A stretch of DNA of 51,679 nt from Herbaspirillum sp. YR522 (GCF_000282575.1 NZ_AKJA01000016.1:1-51679), one strand, 5' to 3'; shown: positions 38,533-47,428, counted from the first letter of the stretch. A program made the numbers and translations. Notes: generated by a model from the letters alone, not told the origin.

Positions 38533-39540
38533 TCATGCCAGGCGAATGCGCGGGTCCAGCCGCACGTAGACGGCGTCGACGATCCAGTTGACCACGATCA
38601 CCACCACCGAGCTGCACAGCAAGATGCCGAGCAACAAGTTGAAATCGCGCTGGAACAGCGCCTCGAAGGCCAGCCGCCCCAGCCCGGGCCACGAGAACAC
38701 GGTCTCGACCAGCACCGCACCGCCGACGATGGAGCTGGCCTGCACGCCCAGCATCGTCACCAGCGGCAAGAGCGCGTTGCGCAATACGTGGGCCATCAGC
38801 ACCCGCGGCGCACGCGCGCCCTTGGCCACGGCGGTGCGCACGAAGTCCTGGCGGCGCACCTCGATCATGGTGGCGCGCATGAGTCGCGTATAGACCGCCA
38901 TGTAGAACAGGCCCAGCGTGACGGCCGGTAGCACCAGGTGGCGCGCCACGTCGAGCACATGGGCCAGGCCCGTGTAGCCGGCCTCGACGGTGAACATGCC
39001 GCCCACCGGCAGCCAGTCGAGCCATACCGAAAACACCACCACCAGCATCAGTCCGATCCAGAACAGGGGCGTGGCGAAGAACAGCAGCGCCAGGGTCGAG
39101 ATGACCACGTCCGCCAGCCGGCCGGCACGATACGCCGCCAGCGCGCCCAACGCCGAGCCGGCGATGGCGGCAAAGGCGATGGCGCCACCCATGAGCAACA
39201 GCGTGGCCGGCAGCCGATCGGCAATCAACGAAACCACCGGCATGCCATGGCGGAACGAATAGCCGAGGTCGAACTGCAGCAGGTGCCACAGGTATCTGCC
39301 GAACTGCACCAGCAGTGGTTGGTCCAGGCCGAACTGCTGGCGCAATGCCGCCATGTACTCGGGCGTGGCCGCGCCGGCCTCGCCGGCCAGCACCTGGGCG
39401 GCGTCGCCGGGCGCCAGCCGCAGCAGGAAGAAATTGATCACGGTCACGCCCAGCACGACAGCCGCCAGTTGCAGCAGGCGGCGCGCTGCCCGGCGCGCTA
39501 GGCGGTGCGTTCGCAAGTTGTTCAATGCGGATAGGCGCAT
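38533..39540 (-). CDS. Peptide-type ABC transporter permease (DppB family)
   Basis: A 335-residue inner-membrane protein with about six helices. DppB features are RLAPGDAAQVLAGEAGAATPEYMAALRQQFGLDQPLLVQF, SYRHGMPV-like DLGYSFRHGMPV, and the EAA region RRQDFVRTAVAKGARAPRVLMAHVLRNAL. The ATG at 39540 has AAGGA upstream; the longer reading adds 20 non-membrane residues. It lies between the binding proteins and the DppC-like permease. Confidence 0.92.
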   Translation of the reverse strand: MRLSALNNLRTHRLARRAARRLLQLAAVVLGVTVINFFLLRLAPGDAAQVLAGEAGAATPEYMAALRQQFGLDQPLLVQFGRYLWHLLQFDLGYSFRHGMPVVSLIADRLPATLLLMGGAIAFAAIAGSALGALAAYRAGRLADVVISTLALLFFATPLFWIGLMLVVVFSVWLDWLPVGGMFTVEAGYTGLAHVLDVARHLVLPAVTLGLFYMAVYTRLMRATMIEVRRQDFVRTAVAKGARAPRVLMAHVLRNALLPLVTMLGVQASSIVGGAVLVETVFSWPGLGRLAFEALFQRDFNLLLGILLCSSVVVIVVNWIVDAVYVRLDPRIRLA

Positions 39541-39556
39541 GGCGTGTCCTTGGCTA

Positions 39557-41176
39557 TCAGCGGGCCGCAGCCGGAGCGCCGCCGGCCACCCGGGGGCCAT
39601 TGTCGAACCAGGCGTTCTTCAGCGAGCTGTAGATCTGGTCGACGCCCGAGACGGTGTCCTTCAGGCTGGACGACTGCAACGTGAAGAAATGCAGTTCCAG
39701 CAATGGGATCGATGGCAGGTCTGTCTGCACCCGCTGCTGGAATTGCTTGAACAGCGCCACCCGTTCGGCCTGGTCGGCCGAGCCCTGGGCTTGCTGGATC
39801 AGGCGGTCGGCTTCGGGGCTGCGATAGCCCGAGGCGTTGGTCCAGGGGATGTTCTTGCCGATCGAATCGCTCCAGTAGGCGCGGGTGACGCCCACCAGCG
39901 GATCGGCAAAACCGGCGAACCACACCAGCGACAGGTCGTAGTCGCGCTCGCCATATACCCGGCGGGTGAAACCGGGCGTATCCTGGGCCCGCACGGCGAC
40001 CTCGATGCCGACCCGCTTGAGTGCGGCACGAACGAATTCGCCACTGCGCTTGAAGTCGTCGCCATACGGCAGGTAGTCGAGGTTGATGCGCAGGCGCACG
40101 CCATCGGCGCCACGCTTGAGTCCGGCCTGGTCAAGCAGCGACTCGGCCTTCTTCGGATCGAAGCCGTACTGCGGCACATCGGCGGCATGGAACTGCTTGA
40201 GGGTGGACACCACGGGACTGGTGGCGGGCTTGCCGAAGCCGTACCACACCACCTTGTTGAAGGCGTCGCGGTCGATGGCGTAGGCCAGCGCCTGGCGTAC
40301 CCGCACATCCTTGAAGTACGGCTTGTCGAGGTTGACGTCGACGAACAGCCAGGGCGAGATCCAGTCGTAGCCGCGCGTCTCCAGTTTCAACGCGGGCAGC
40401 TTGGCCAGCCGCTCGGCGTCCTTCAACGGCACCGGCGAGAACGGCGCGTATTGCACTTCACCTTTTTCCAGCGCGGCGGCGCGAGCGCCGGCGTCGGGCA
40501 CGATCTTGAACACGATGCGATCCAGGTAGGGCTTGCCACGGTCCCAATAGTCAGGGTTGCGCTCGAGCGTGATGTAGTTGCCGCGACTCCACTGCTTGAA
40601 CACGAACGGCCCGGTGCCGACCGGCTTGTTGTTGTACGGATTATTGAGAATGTCGGTGCCTTCGTAGAGATGCTTGGGCAACACCTGGGCACCGTTGCTG
40701 TTGAGCGAACTCAATACCGCCAGCGAGGGCTCGCTGAAATGGATCACCACCGTGTGCTCGTCGGGGGTATCGGTCGAGCTCACCTTGCTGAAGATGATCT
40801 GGTTGCGCGGGTGGATCTTCTTCCACACGTTTTCCAGCGTCCATTTGACATCGGCCGACGTGAACGGCTTGCCATCGTGCCATTTCACGCCATGGCGCAA
40901 GTGGAAGGTCAGGGTCTTGCTGTCCTTGGAGACTTCCCAGCGCTCGGCCAGGGCCGGTCGCAACTTGAAGTCGTTGTCGTATTCCACCAGGCCATCGAAC
41001 ACGTTGGCGCTGAAGAAACCGGTGGGCGAGGCGGTATTGAGCGCCGAGGTGAGGATCACCGGCTCCGGCTGCAGGATGGCGGTAAGCGTGCCGCCCGGGG
41101 TGGCGGCCTGGGCACCGATACCGGTGGCCAGCGCGGCGCCAGCCAGCAGGGTGCGAAACAGGATGCGTTTGAACAT
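39557..41176 (-). CDS. Peptide-type ABC substrate-binding protein 1
   Basis: A 539-residue periplasmic binding protein (SBP_bac_5 family) with a signal peptide cleaved near AQA-AT (residue 24). Family segments are LRHGVKWHDGKPFTSADVKWTLENVW, NNKPVGTGPFVFKQW and ERNPDYWDRGKPYLDRIVFKIVPDAGARAAALEKGEVQYA. It is clearly paralogous to the gene 23 bp upstream, probably from tandem duplication. Together they could widen the substrate range of one importer. Confidence 0.92.
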   Translation of the reverse strand: MFKRILFRTLLAGAALATGIGAQAATPGGTLTAILQPEPVILTSALNTASPTGFFSANVFDGLVEYDNDFKLRPALAERWEVSKDSKTLTFHLRHGVKWHDGKPFTSADVKWTLENVWKKIHPRNQIIFSKVSSTDTPDEHTVVIHFSEPSLAVLSSLNSNGAQVLPKHLYEGTDILNNPYNNKPVGTGPFVFKQWSRGNYITLERNPDYWDRGKPYLDRIVFKIVPDAGARAAALEKGEVQYAPFSPVPLKDAERLAKLPALKLETRGYDWISPWLFVDVNLDKPYFKDVRVRQALAYAIDRDAFNKVVWYGFGKPATSPVVSTLKQFHAADVPQYGFDPKKAESLLDQAGLKRGADGVRLRINLDYLPYGDDFKRSGEFVRAALKRVGIEVAVRAQDTPGFTRRVYGERDYDLSLVWFAGFADPLVGVTRAYWSDSIGKNIPWTNASGYRSPEADRLIQQAQGSADQAERVALFKQFQQRVQTDLPSIPLLELHFFTLQSSSLKDTVSGVDQIYSSLKNAWFDNGPRVAGGAPAAAR

Positions 41177-41199
41177 GTGCGCTTTCGTCGGAGGAGGCG

Positions 41200-42804
41200 T
41201 TATTGGGCAAGCCAGGCGTTCTTCAGGGAACCCTGCGACTGGTCACCCTGCTCGGTGATGCCGTGCAGGCGCGGCGAATGAATGGTGAAGAAGTGCAACT
41301 CGATCAGTGGCAGCGTCGGCAGCTCGGCCTGGGTGATCTGCTGGAAGCGCTTGAACAATGCGATGCGTTCGGCTTGCGTGGCCGCGCCCTGGGTCTGCTC
41401 GATGATCTGATCGACCTCGGCATTGCGATAGCCGGAGCTGTTGGTCCAGGGCACGTTCTTGCCGATCCAGCCCGACCAGTACATGCGGGTCAATCCGATC
41501 TGCGGATCGGGGAACGAGGCGTTCCAGGTCAAGGCGGTATCGAAATCGCGGTCGCCATAGACGCGCTTGGTGAAGGCGGCTGTATCCTGGCTGCGGATGT
41601 TGACCTCGATGCCGACCCGCTTGAGCGACTGTTTCAGGTACTCGGCACTGCGCCGGTAGTCGTCGCCGTAGGGCAGGTAGTCGTTGCCGATGGCAAAGCG
41701 CACGCCGTCGGCGCCGCGCTTGAAGCCGGCTTCGTCGAGCAGCGCCTCGGCCTTCCTGGTGTCGTAGCCATAGCGCGGCACGCCGGGGTCGAAGAACTGG
41801 GCCAGCGTGGTCGGCACGATCGACACCGCCGGCTTGCCGTAGCCATACCAGACCACCTTGTTCAAGCCTTCCAGGTTGGCGGCATGGGCGATGGCGCGCC
41901 GTACCCGCACATCCTTGAGATACTTGTTGTCGAGGTTGAAGTCGAGGTACAGCACCGGCGAAGACCACTGGTAGCCATTGGTCTCGACCTTGACCTTGCC
42001 CGACTGCGCCAGGCGCTGGGCCTCCTTTGGCGGCACCGGGCTGAACACCGCGTATTGCGCTTGGCCATTCTCGAGCAGGGCGGCGCGCGCGCCGGCGTCC
42101 GGCACTACCTTGAAGATGATGCGGTCGAGGTAGGGCTTGCCGCGATCCCAGTAGTCCGGATTGCGCTCCAGCGTGATGTAGTTGCCCTTGTTCCATTCCT
42201 TGAACACGAAGGCGCCAGTGCCCACCGGCTTGTTGTTATTGGGATTGTCGAGCACGTCGCTACCCTCATAGAGGTGCTTGGGCAGGACCGGTGCACCCCA
42301 CGAATTGAGCGTAGACAACAATGCCAGCGACGGCTTGGTGAAGCGGAACACGGCCGTCAGCGGGTCGGGTGTATCGACCTGGGCCAGGTTGACCAGGATC
42401 GCCTTGTTGCGCGGATGCAGGGTCTTCCACACATTCTCGACCGACCACTTGACGTCGGCCGAGGTGAACGGCTTGCCGTCATGCCACTTCACGCCGGACC
42501 GCAGGTGGAACGTGATGGCCAGGCCATCCTTGGAGACCTCCCAGCGCTGCGCCAGCTGGCCATGCGGCTTGAGTTCGTTGTCGTAGCTGAGCAGGCCGTC
42601 ATAGACATTGGTGGCAATGAGCGAGGTCGGCTGGGCGGTATTGACGGCGCCGGTCAACGTCACCGGTTCGGGCTGCACGATGGCCAGCAGGGTACCGCCC
42701 TGCCTGGGTGCGGGGTCGGCCGCCTGCGCGGCGCCGGCCAGCAGGGCCGGCAGGATCAGGCTGGCCAGGCACGCAGCCGGGCGGGAGATGAATCGATTTT
42801 GCAT
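41200..42804 (-). CDS. Peptide-type ABC substrate-binding protein 2
   Basis: A 534-residue paralogue of the previous protein; most of the core is alignable without gaps, for example NNKPVGTGAFVFKEWNKGNYITLERNPDYWDRGKPYLDRIIFKVVPDAGARAALLENG against the corresponding part of protein 1 (read in short stretches). The signal peptide ends AQA-AD. The ATG at 42804 was chosen over an upstream reading that passes through a heptanucleotide repeat and has no signal-peptide character. A 164-bp gap separates it from the SfnB-like genes, so it may have its own promoter. Confidence 0.9.
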   Translation of the reverse strand: MQNRFISRPAACLASLILPALLAGAAQAADPAPRQGGTLLAIVQPEPVTLTGAVNTAQPTSLIATNVYDGLLSYDNELKPHGQLAQRWEVSKDGLAITFHLRSGVKWHDGKPFTSADVKWSVENVWKTLHPRNKAILVNLAQVDTPDPLTAVFRFTKPSLALLSTLNSWGAPVLPKHLYEGSDVLDNPNNNKPVGTGAFVFKEWNKGNYITLERNPDYWDRGKPYLDRIIFKVVPDAGARAALLENGQAQYAVFSPVPPKEAQRLAQSGKVKVETNGYQWSSPVLYLDFNLDNKYLKDVRVRRAIAHAANLEGLNKVVWYGYGKPAVSIVPTTLAQFFDPGVPRYGYDTRKAEALLDEAGFKRGADGVRFAIGNDYLPYGDDYRRSAEYLKQSLKRVGIEVNIRSQDTAAFTKRVYGDRDFDTALTWNASFPDPQIGLTRMYWSGWIGKNVPWTNSSGYRNAEVDQIIEQTQGAATQAERIALFKRFQQITQAELPTLPLIELHFFTIHSPRLHGITEQGDQSQGSLKNAWLAQ

Positions 42805-42884
42805 GTCTCGTGATGATCGGATGTGGCCGCAGGCGCGGCGCGACGTCCACCGCGCGGGGCGCCGTGGACGGTGCGAGGGACAAC

Positions 42885-42919
42885 GGGCAATCGGCAATGG
42901 GCAATGGGCAATGGGCAAT
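42885..42919. repeat. Heptanucleotide tandem repeat (GGGCAAT)5
   Basis: Five units: GGGCAAT, CGGCAAT, then three exact GGGCAAT, followed by GGG. It lies in the 164-bp gap upstream of binding protein 2. A 7-bp unit could change in copy number by slippage and alter promoter or leader spacing. Confidence 0.85.
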
Positions 42920-42968
42920 GGGTCAGGCGAACCGCTTCAACATCGCCCTGCGAATGCTCGCCGGTCCA

Positions 42969-44207
42969 TCACAGCGCACCGTGCCGAGGTGGCTTCCTGT
43001 CGTTGAGGTAGTAGTTGCCGATGGCGTGGTACTTCCAGCGCACCGGATCGTGCAAGGTATGGGTGCGCGCGTTGCGCCAGTGGCGGTCGAAGTTGTGCTC
43101 GGCCAGGGTCGACTGCGATCCGGCCAGTTCGAACAGCTTGCTGCCGGCGGCCAGGGACACGTCGTTAGTCAGCACCCGCGCCTCGGCTACCGCGATCGAG
43201 GCCGCCGCCACGCTGTCTTCGGTGGGATCGGCGGCGGCCGCGTCGACGTAGCGACCGGCGCGCTGCAGCAGCGCTTCGGCCGCGTGCAACTGTATCGTCA
43301 GGTCGCCGACTTCACGAATCGTCAACGGGTCGTCGCCGGCGCGTTCGACGCCGCTGTCGATCCAGGGCCGCGAGCGGGTCCGGACGAATTCGATCAGGTC
43401 GCCATAGGCGCCGCGCGCGATGCCGAGATCGATGGCGGCATGCTGGATCTGCGCCATCGGCCCGATCTGGGTCGGGCGTGAAAAGGCCGATGAAAAGCCG
43501 ATCACCGCATCGGCCGGCACATGCACGTTCTCGAACACGGCGCTGCCGCTGCCGGTGGTGCGCTGGCCAAACCCGGACCAGTCGTCGATGATGGTCAGGC
43601 CCGGCGCATGACGCGGCACGATGGCCAGTTGCTGCACGCCAGCCTCATCGATGACCGAGGTGGGCACCCAGTCGGCATAGAGCGCGCCGGTGGCGTAGAA
43701 CTTGCGCCCGTTGATGCGATAGCCCGGGCCGTCCGGGTCGCGCGCCAGGCTGGTCTTGCGATCGTGCGAGGTACGCGTGCCCAGTTCGGCCAGCGCATTG
43801 CCCAGGCGGTCGCCCTGCAGCACGCGCTCGAAGAAGAAGCGCTTCTGCGACTCGTTGCCGTTGACCCGGATCAGCTCGACCGCATAGAAATGGTTTTGCG
43901 GAATCTGGCCGATCGAGCCGTCGGCGGCCGAGATGATGGCGATCACTTCGGCCAGGGTGCCATAGGCGACACCGGCGCCGCCGTACTCGCGCGGCACCGT
44001 GATGCCCCACAGGCCGGAGCGCACATAACGCTCCAGTTCATCCCAGGGCAACTTGCGCTCGCGGTCACGCAGCGCCGCCTCGACGGCGAACTCGGCGGCC
44101 AGCTTGTGGGCCACCGAGATGGCTTCGGCATCGTCGCGGATGCGAGCCACGATGCGCGGTGCGGAAGCGGTATGGGATGCGTTGCTGGCGGTGGCGGTCT
44201 GCGTCAT
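42969..44207 (-). CDS. SfnB/DszC-like flavin monooxygenase 1
   Basis: A 412-residue acyl-CoA-dehydrogenase-fold protein of the SfnB sulfur-acquisition type. It has LWGITVPREYGGAGVAYGTLAEVIAIISAADGSIGQIPQNHF, a loop around GFGQRTTGSGSAVFENVHVP and the C-terminal NFDRHWRNARTHTLHDPVRWKYHAIGNYYLN found in DszC and SfnB. These use reduced flavin and oxygen rather than acyl-CoA. The ATG at 44207 is preferred to a TTG 18 bp upstream; neither has a strong ribosome binding site. Paralogous to the next gene upstream. Confidence 0.88.
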   Translation of the reverse strand: MTQTATASNASHTASAPRIVARIRDDAEAISVAHKLAAEFAVEAALRDRERKLPWDELERYVRSGLWGITVPREYGGAGVAYGTLAEVIAIISAADGSIGQIPQNHFYAVELIRVNGNESQKRFFFERVLQGDRLGNALAELGTRTSHDRKTSLARDPDGPGYRINGRKFYATGALYADWVPTSVIDEAGVQQLAIVPRHAPGLTIIDDWSGFGQRTTGSGSAVFENVHVPADAVIGFSSAFSRPTQIGPMAQIQHAAIDLGIARGAYGDLIEFVRTRSRPWIDSGVERAGDDPLTIREVGDLTIQLHAAEALLQRAGRYVDAAAADPTEDSVAAASIAVAEARVLTNDVSLAAGSKLFELAGSQSTLAEHNFDRHWRNARTHTLHDPVRWKYHAIGNYYLNDRKPPRHGAL

Positions 44208-44252
44208 GGTCTGGTTGTAAAGCAATGGATCGAAAAGGAATCGGTGGCAACT

Positions 44253-45500
44253 TCAACTCCACGAATGGCGCGGCGGCGCCACACCGTTGAGGACATGGTT
44301 GCCGACGGCGTGATACTTCCAGCGCACCGGGTCGTGCAAGGTATGCACCCGCGCATTGCGCCAATGGCGGTCCAGGTTGTGGGCAGCCAGGGTAGCTTGC
44401 GAGCCGGCCAGCTCGAACAGCTTCTCGGCGGCGTGCAGCGCTAGTTCGGTCGACCACACCTTGGCCTCGGCCACCACCACCGAAGCCTGCGCCATCTGTT
44501 CGAAGCTGATGGTCTCGGGCAGGTCGTCGATGAATCGGGCGGCCCGTTCGAGCAGCGCATCGCTGGCGTGCAGGCGCACCTTGAGGGCACCGATCGCGGC
44601 GATGACGTACGGGTCGTCGCCGGCACGTTCGACGCCGCTATCGGCATAGGCACGGGAGCGGGTGCGCACGAATTCGATGGCATCACCTACGGCGGCGTGC
44701 GCGATGCCGACGTCGATGGCGGCCTGGATCAGTTGCGACACCGGGCCGATGTCATTGGGTTGCTGCAGGATGTCCTTGACGTGCAGCACCTGCGACGCCG
44801 GCACCCGCACCCGGTCGAACACCACGCTGCCGCTGGCGGTGGTGCGCTGGCCGAAGCTGGACCAGTCATCCACCACCCGCAGGCCGGGCGCATCGGCGCG
44901 GTTGTAGACGAACAGGGGGCTGCCGTCGTCGGCGACGGCGCGGCTGGGGATCCAGTGTGCATACAGGGCGCCGGTCGAGTAGAACCGGGTGCCGCTCAAC
45001 AGGTAGCTGCCGTCGCCCGCCGTGCGGTCGAGCTCGGCACGGGTCCGGACATCGAGCACGTTCTTGCCGTTGCGTTCGGGTCCGGCATTGCCAAAGCGCG
45101 CGCCGTCCAGGACCTGGTCGAAGAAGAACCGCTTCTGGGCATCGCTGCCGGCCGTGGCGATGACGTTGAGGTTGCCGAAATGGTTCTGGGGAATCTGGCC
45201 GATCGACGGGTCGGCCGCGGAAATGATCTTGAATACTTCTGCGATCGTCACCCACGATGCTCCCAATCCGCCATAGGCGCGTGGCACGCTGATGGCCCAC
45301 AGACCACTCTGCGAAAAACGCTCGATTTCATGCACCGGCAGGCGCCGGTCACGATCGCGCTCGGCGGCCTCGACGGCAAATTCGGCCGCCAATTCGCGGG
45401 CCCGCTGCAGCGCTTCGGCCTGGCTGGCGATGCGATGGGCACGACGGCCGCCCAGGCGGGCGGCCTGGCGCACGTGCGTGGCTTCGATCTGCGCGGACAT
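44253..45500 (-). CDS. SfnB/DszC-like flavin monooxygenase 2
   Basis: A 415-residue paralogue of the neighbour, with SGLWAISVPRAYGGLGASWVTIAEVFKIISAADPSIGQIPQNHF and the same C-terminal signature ending LDRHWRNARVHTLHDPVRWKYHAVGNHVLN. AAGGAAGGAA lies 13 nt upstream of ATG 45500. It is the first gene of the organosulfur row, divergent from an MFS gene. The substrate, probably a sulfone, sulfoxide or sulfonate, is unknown. Confidence 0.88.
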   Translation of the reverse strand: MSAQIEATHVRQAARLGGRRAHRIASQAEALQRARELAAEFAVEAAERDRDRRLPVHEIERFSQSGLWAISVPRAYGGLGASWVTIAEVFKIISAADPSIGQIPQNHFGNLNVIATAGSDAQKRFFFDQVLDGARFGNAGPERNGKNVLDVRTRAELDRTAGDGSYLLSGTRFYSTGALYAHWIPSRAVADDGSPLFVYNRADAPGLRVVDDWSSFGQRTTASGSVVFDRVRVPASQVLHVKDILQQPNDIGPVSQLIQAAIDVGIAHAAVGDAIEFVRTRSRAYADSGVERAGDDPYVIAAIGALKVRLHASDALLERAARFIDDLPETISFEQMAQASVVVAEAKVWSTELALHAAEKLFELAGSQATLAAHNLDRHWRNARVHTLHDPVRWKYHAVGNHVLNGVAPPRHSWS

Positions 45501-45751
45501 GACTCGATGTTCCTTCCTTGGACAGGCCCGGTCGGCCTTGGGGAGGATCATTAGAGCCCAGCACTCATCTTTTACGAACTAAGCATTCCGCATGTGCTTG
45601 CTTGGATTTCTCATGCTGCATTTATTGCAGATCGATATGCGCCTGGCGAACTTGCCGGTTTGCAGTAAACTCGAGCCGCGCAGCCATCAATCAATAAGTA
45701 AATGCGCAGGGCATCACCTCATCATTCCAATTCCAACAAGAGAGAGACAAC
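45501..45751. promoter_or_regulatory. Divergent control region of the organosulfur row and MFS gene
   Basis: A 251-bp intergenic region. It holds an inverted repeat AAGCA-N9-TGCTT (45581-45599), a possible LysR-type (CysB/Cbl-like) site. I found no sigma-54 promoter here, although sfn genes of Pseudomonas use one. Confidence 0.35.
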
Positions 45752-46966
45752 ATGTTTCGAACCGATCGCGCTCCCGATCTCAAGACCGTCCTGATTGCCT
45801 CCGGCGTGGTGCTGACCCTGGCCATGGGGGTACGTCACGGCCTGGGATTCTGGCTGCAGCCGATCTCGCAGACGCACGGCTGGACGCGCGAGACCTTCTC
45901 GCTGGCACTGGCGTTGCAGAACCTGCTGTGGGGCGCCTTCGGCCCGTTCGCCGGCATGGCGTGCGACCGCATCGGCACGGCGCGGGTGATCGTGCTGGGC
46001 GCCTTCCTGTACGCCGCCGGCCTGCTGTGGATGGCATTGGTGCCGCAGCCGGCGCTGTTCGTGATCGGCTCGGGCGTGCTGATCGGCGCGGCGTTGGCCT
46101 GCACCGCCTTCGGCGCCGTGTCGGGCATCGTCGGGCGCAGCGCGCCACCCGAGAAGCGCTCCTGGGCGTTCGGCATCTCGTCGGCGGCGGGCTCGTTCGG
46201 ACAGTTCCTGATGATGCCGGTGGAGCAGCAACTGATTTCGATATCGGGTTGGCAACACGCGTTCTTCTGGCTCGCCGGGCTGGTGTTGATGCTGATGCTG
46301 CCGATGGCCTGGCGCCTCAAGGAACCGCCACCGGTGGCCAATGCGTCCGGACAGAGTATCGGCCAAGCCATCGGCGAGGCGTTCGGCCATCGCTCGTTCA
46401 TCCTGTTGCTGTCGGGCTACTTCGTGTGCGGCTTCCAGGTCGTGTTCATCGGCGCCCACCTGCCGTCCTACCTCAAGGACAAGGGCATCATGAATCCCAA
46501 TGTGGCGGTGCTGGCGCTGGCGCTGATCGGCCTGTTCAATATCTTCGGTTCGTACTACGCCGGCAAGCTGGGCGGCATGCTGCCCAAGCGCTACCTGCTG
46601 GCCACCATCTATGGCTTGCGCACGGTGACCATCGGGCTGTTCCTGGCGGCGCCGCTGTCGGCCTGGTCGGTGTACCTGTTCGCCGCCGCCATGGGCCTGC
46701 TGTGGCTGTCGACCGTGCCCCTGACCAACGGGATCGTGGCCGGCATCTTCGGGGTCAGGTACCTGTCGATGCTGTCGGGCTTCGTCTTCTTTTCGCACCA
46801 GGTGGGCAGCTTCCTGGGGGTCTGGCTGGGCGGCTGGCTGTTCACCCGCCAAGGCAGCTACGACACGGTGTGGGCCATCACGCTGGCGCTGGGCGTGTTC
46901 GCCGCATTGATCAACCTGCCGGTGCGCGAGCAGGCCATTGCCCGCGCACCGGCGGCGGCGCCATGA
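45752..46966 (+). CDS. MFS transporter
   Basis: A 404-residue inner-membrane protein with about 12 helices. The N-terminal half contains MGVRHGLGFWLQPISQTHGWTRETFSLALALQNL and the loop GMACDRIGTARVIVLG, typical of the OFA/monocarboxylate-type MFS group. AAGAGAGAGA precedes the ATG. Its stop overlaps the ATG of a 39-residue membrane protein. It is divergent from the organosulfur row and might import or export a related acid. Confidence 0.88.
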   Translation: MFRTDRAPDLKTVLIASGVVLTLAMGVRHGLGFWLQPISQTHGWTRETFSLALALQNLLWGAFGPFAGMACDRIGTARVIVLGAFLYAAGLLWMALVPQPALFVIGSGVLIGAALACTAFGAVSGIVGRSAPPEKRSWAFGISSAAGSFGQFLMMPVEQQLISISGWQHAFFWLAGLVLMLMLPMAWRLKEPPPVANASGQSIGQAIGEAFGHRSFILLLSGYFVCGFQVVFIGAHLPSYLKDKGIMNPNVAVLALALIGLFNIFGSYYAGKLGGMLPKRYLLATIYGLRTVTIGLFLAAPLSAWSVYLFAAAMGLLWLSTVPLTNGIVAGIFGVRYLSMLSGFVFFSHQVGSFLGVWLGGWLFTRQGSYDTVWAITLALGVFAALINLPVREQAIARAPAAAP

Positions 46967-47082
46967 TGCGCCGCCCGATCGTCACGGTGCTGGTGGCCAC
47001 GACACTGGCGGCGATCTTCGCAGCCTATCTTCGGCCGGACTTCGTGCTCGACCTGGCCAATCGCATCATGCTGTGTTTCTGA
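46963..47082 (+). CDS. Small membrane protein coupled to the MFS gene
   Basis: A 39-residue product starting MMRRPIVTVLVATTLAAIFA, with one membrane helix and the C-terminal part YLRPDFVLDLANRIMLCF. Its ATG overlaps the MFS stop in ATGA, which suggests translational coupling. Similar tiny proteins ending in a PDF...LANR...CF pattern are, from memory, found in Burkholderiales as unnamed genes. It might be an accessory subunit of the transporter. Confidence 0.6.
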   Translation: MMRRPIVTVLVATTLAAIFAAYLRPDFVLDLANRIMLCF

Positions 47083-47091
47083 ACGGGTAGA

Positions 47092-47349
47092 ATGGCGCAA
47101 TCAACCATAGCGGCACCCGCCTCACCGATTCAATCCATGCTCAGCCTGACCGATCTCGAAGAAGCCATCAACTACTGGCGCCTGCAACGCCCCGCCACCG
47201 GCGAGGAATGCGCCCTCTCGCCGGAGGTCAATGCCCTGGCCGGCCTGTATGCGATGATGATCTTCGAGCGCCGCAGCGAAGTGGCCATGGATGCGCTGCA
47301 ACCGCAGGCGCGGCAATTGGTGCAGTCATGGCAGGCAACACGTCGCTGA
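47092..47349 (+). CDS. DUF3717-like protein
   Basis: An 85-residue protein with LTDLEEAINYWRLQRPATGEECALSPEVNALAGLYAMMIFERR, which matches the DUF3717 pattern I know from Burkholderiales. Function unknown. The ATG at 47092 has GGGTAG upstream; an internal ATG at 47137 would give a core-only product. No membrane or signal sequence. Confidence 0.75.
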   Translation: MAQSTIAAPASPIQSMLSLTDLEEAINYWRLQRPATGEECALSPEVNALAGLYAMMIFERRSEVAMDALQPQARQLVQSWQATRR

Positions 47350-47428
47350 GCGGCGTGCCTTACCATCCCGGCTGAACGTTTGCGTCGGGTCCGCGTCTGT
47401 TTTGTATTGCACACAAAAAGGCAGGTCC

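Noticed and set aside
41203..42813. 536-residue plus-strand open frame
   Set aside because: Antisense shadow of binding protein 2, whose signal peptide and family motifs are clear.
42841..42919. CRISPR-like repetition near 42.9 kb
   Set aside because: Units are 7 bp and contiguous with no spacers; it is a simple tandem repeat.
45650..45680. Possible sigma-54 promoter CTGGCGAACTTGCC before the MFS gene
   Set aside because: Only four bases separate the GG and GC elements; sigma-54 promoters need a fixed longer spacing.
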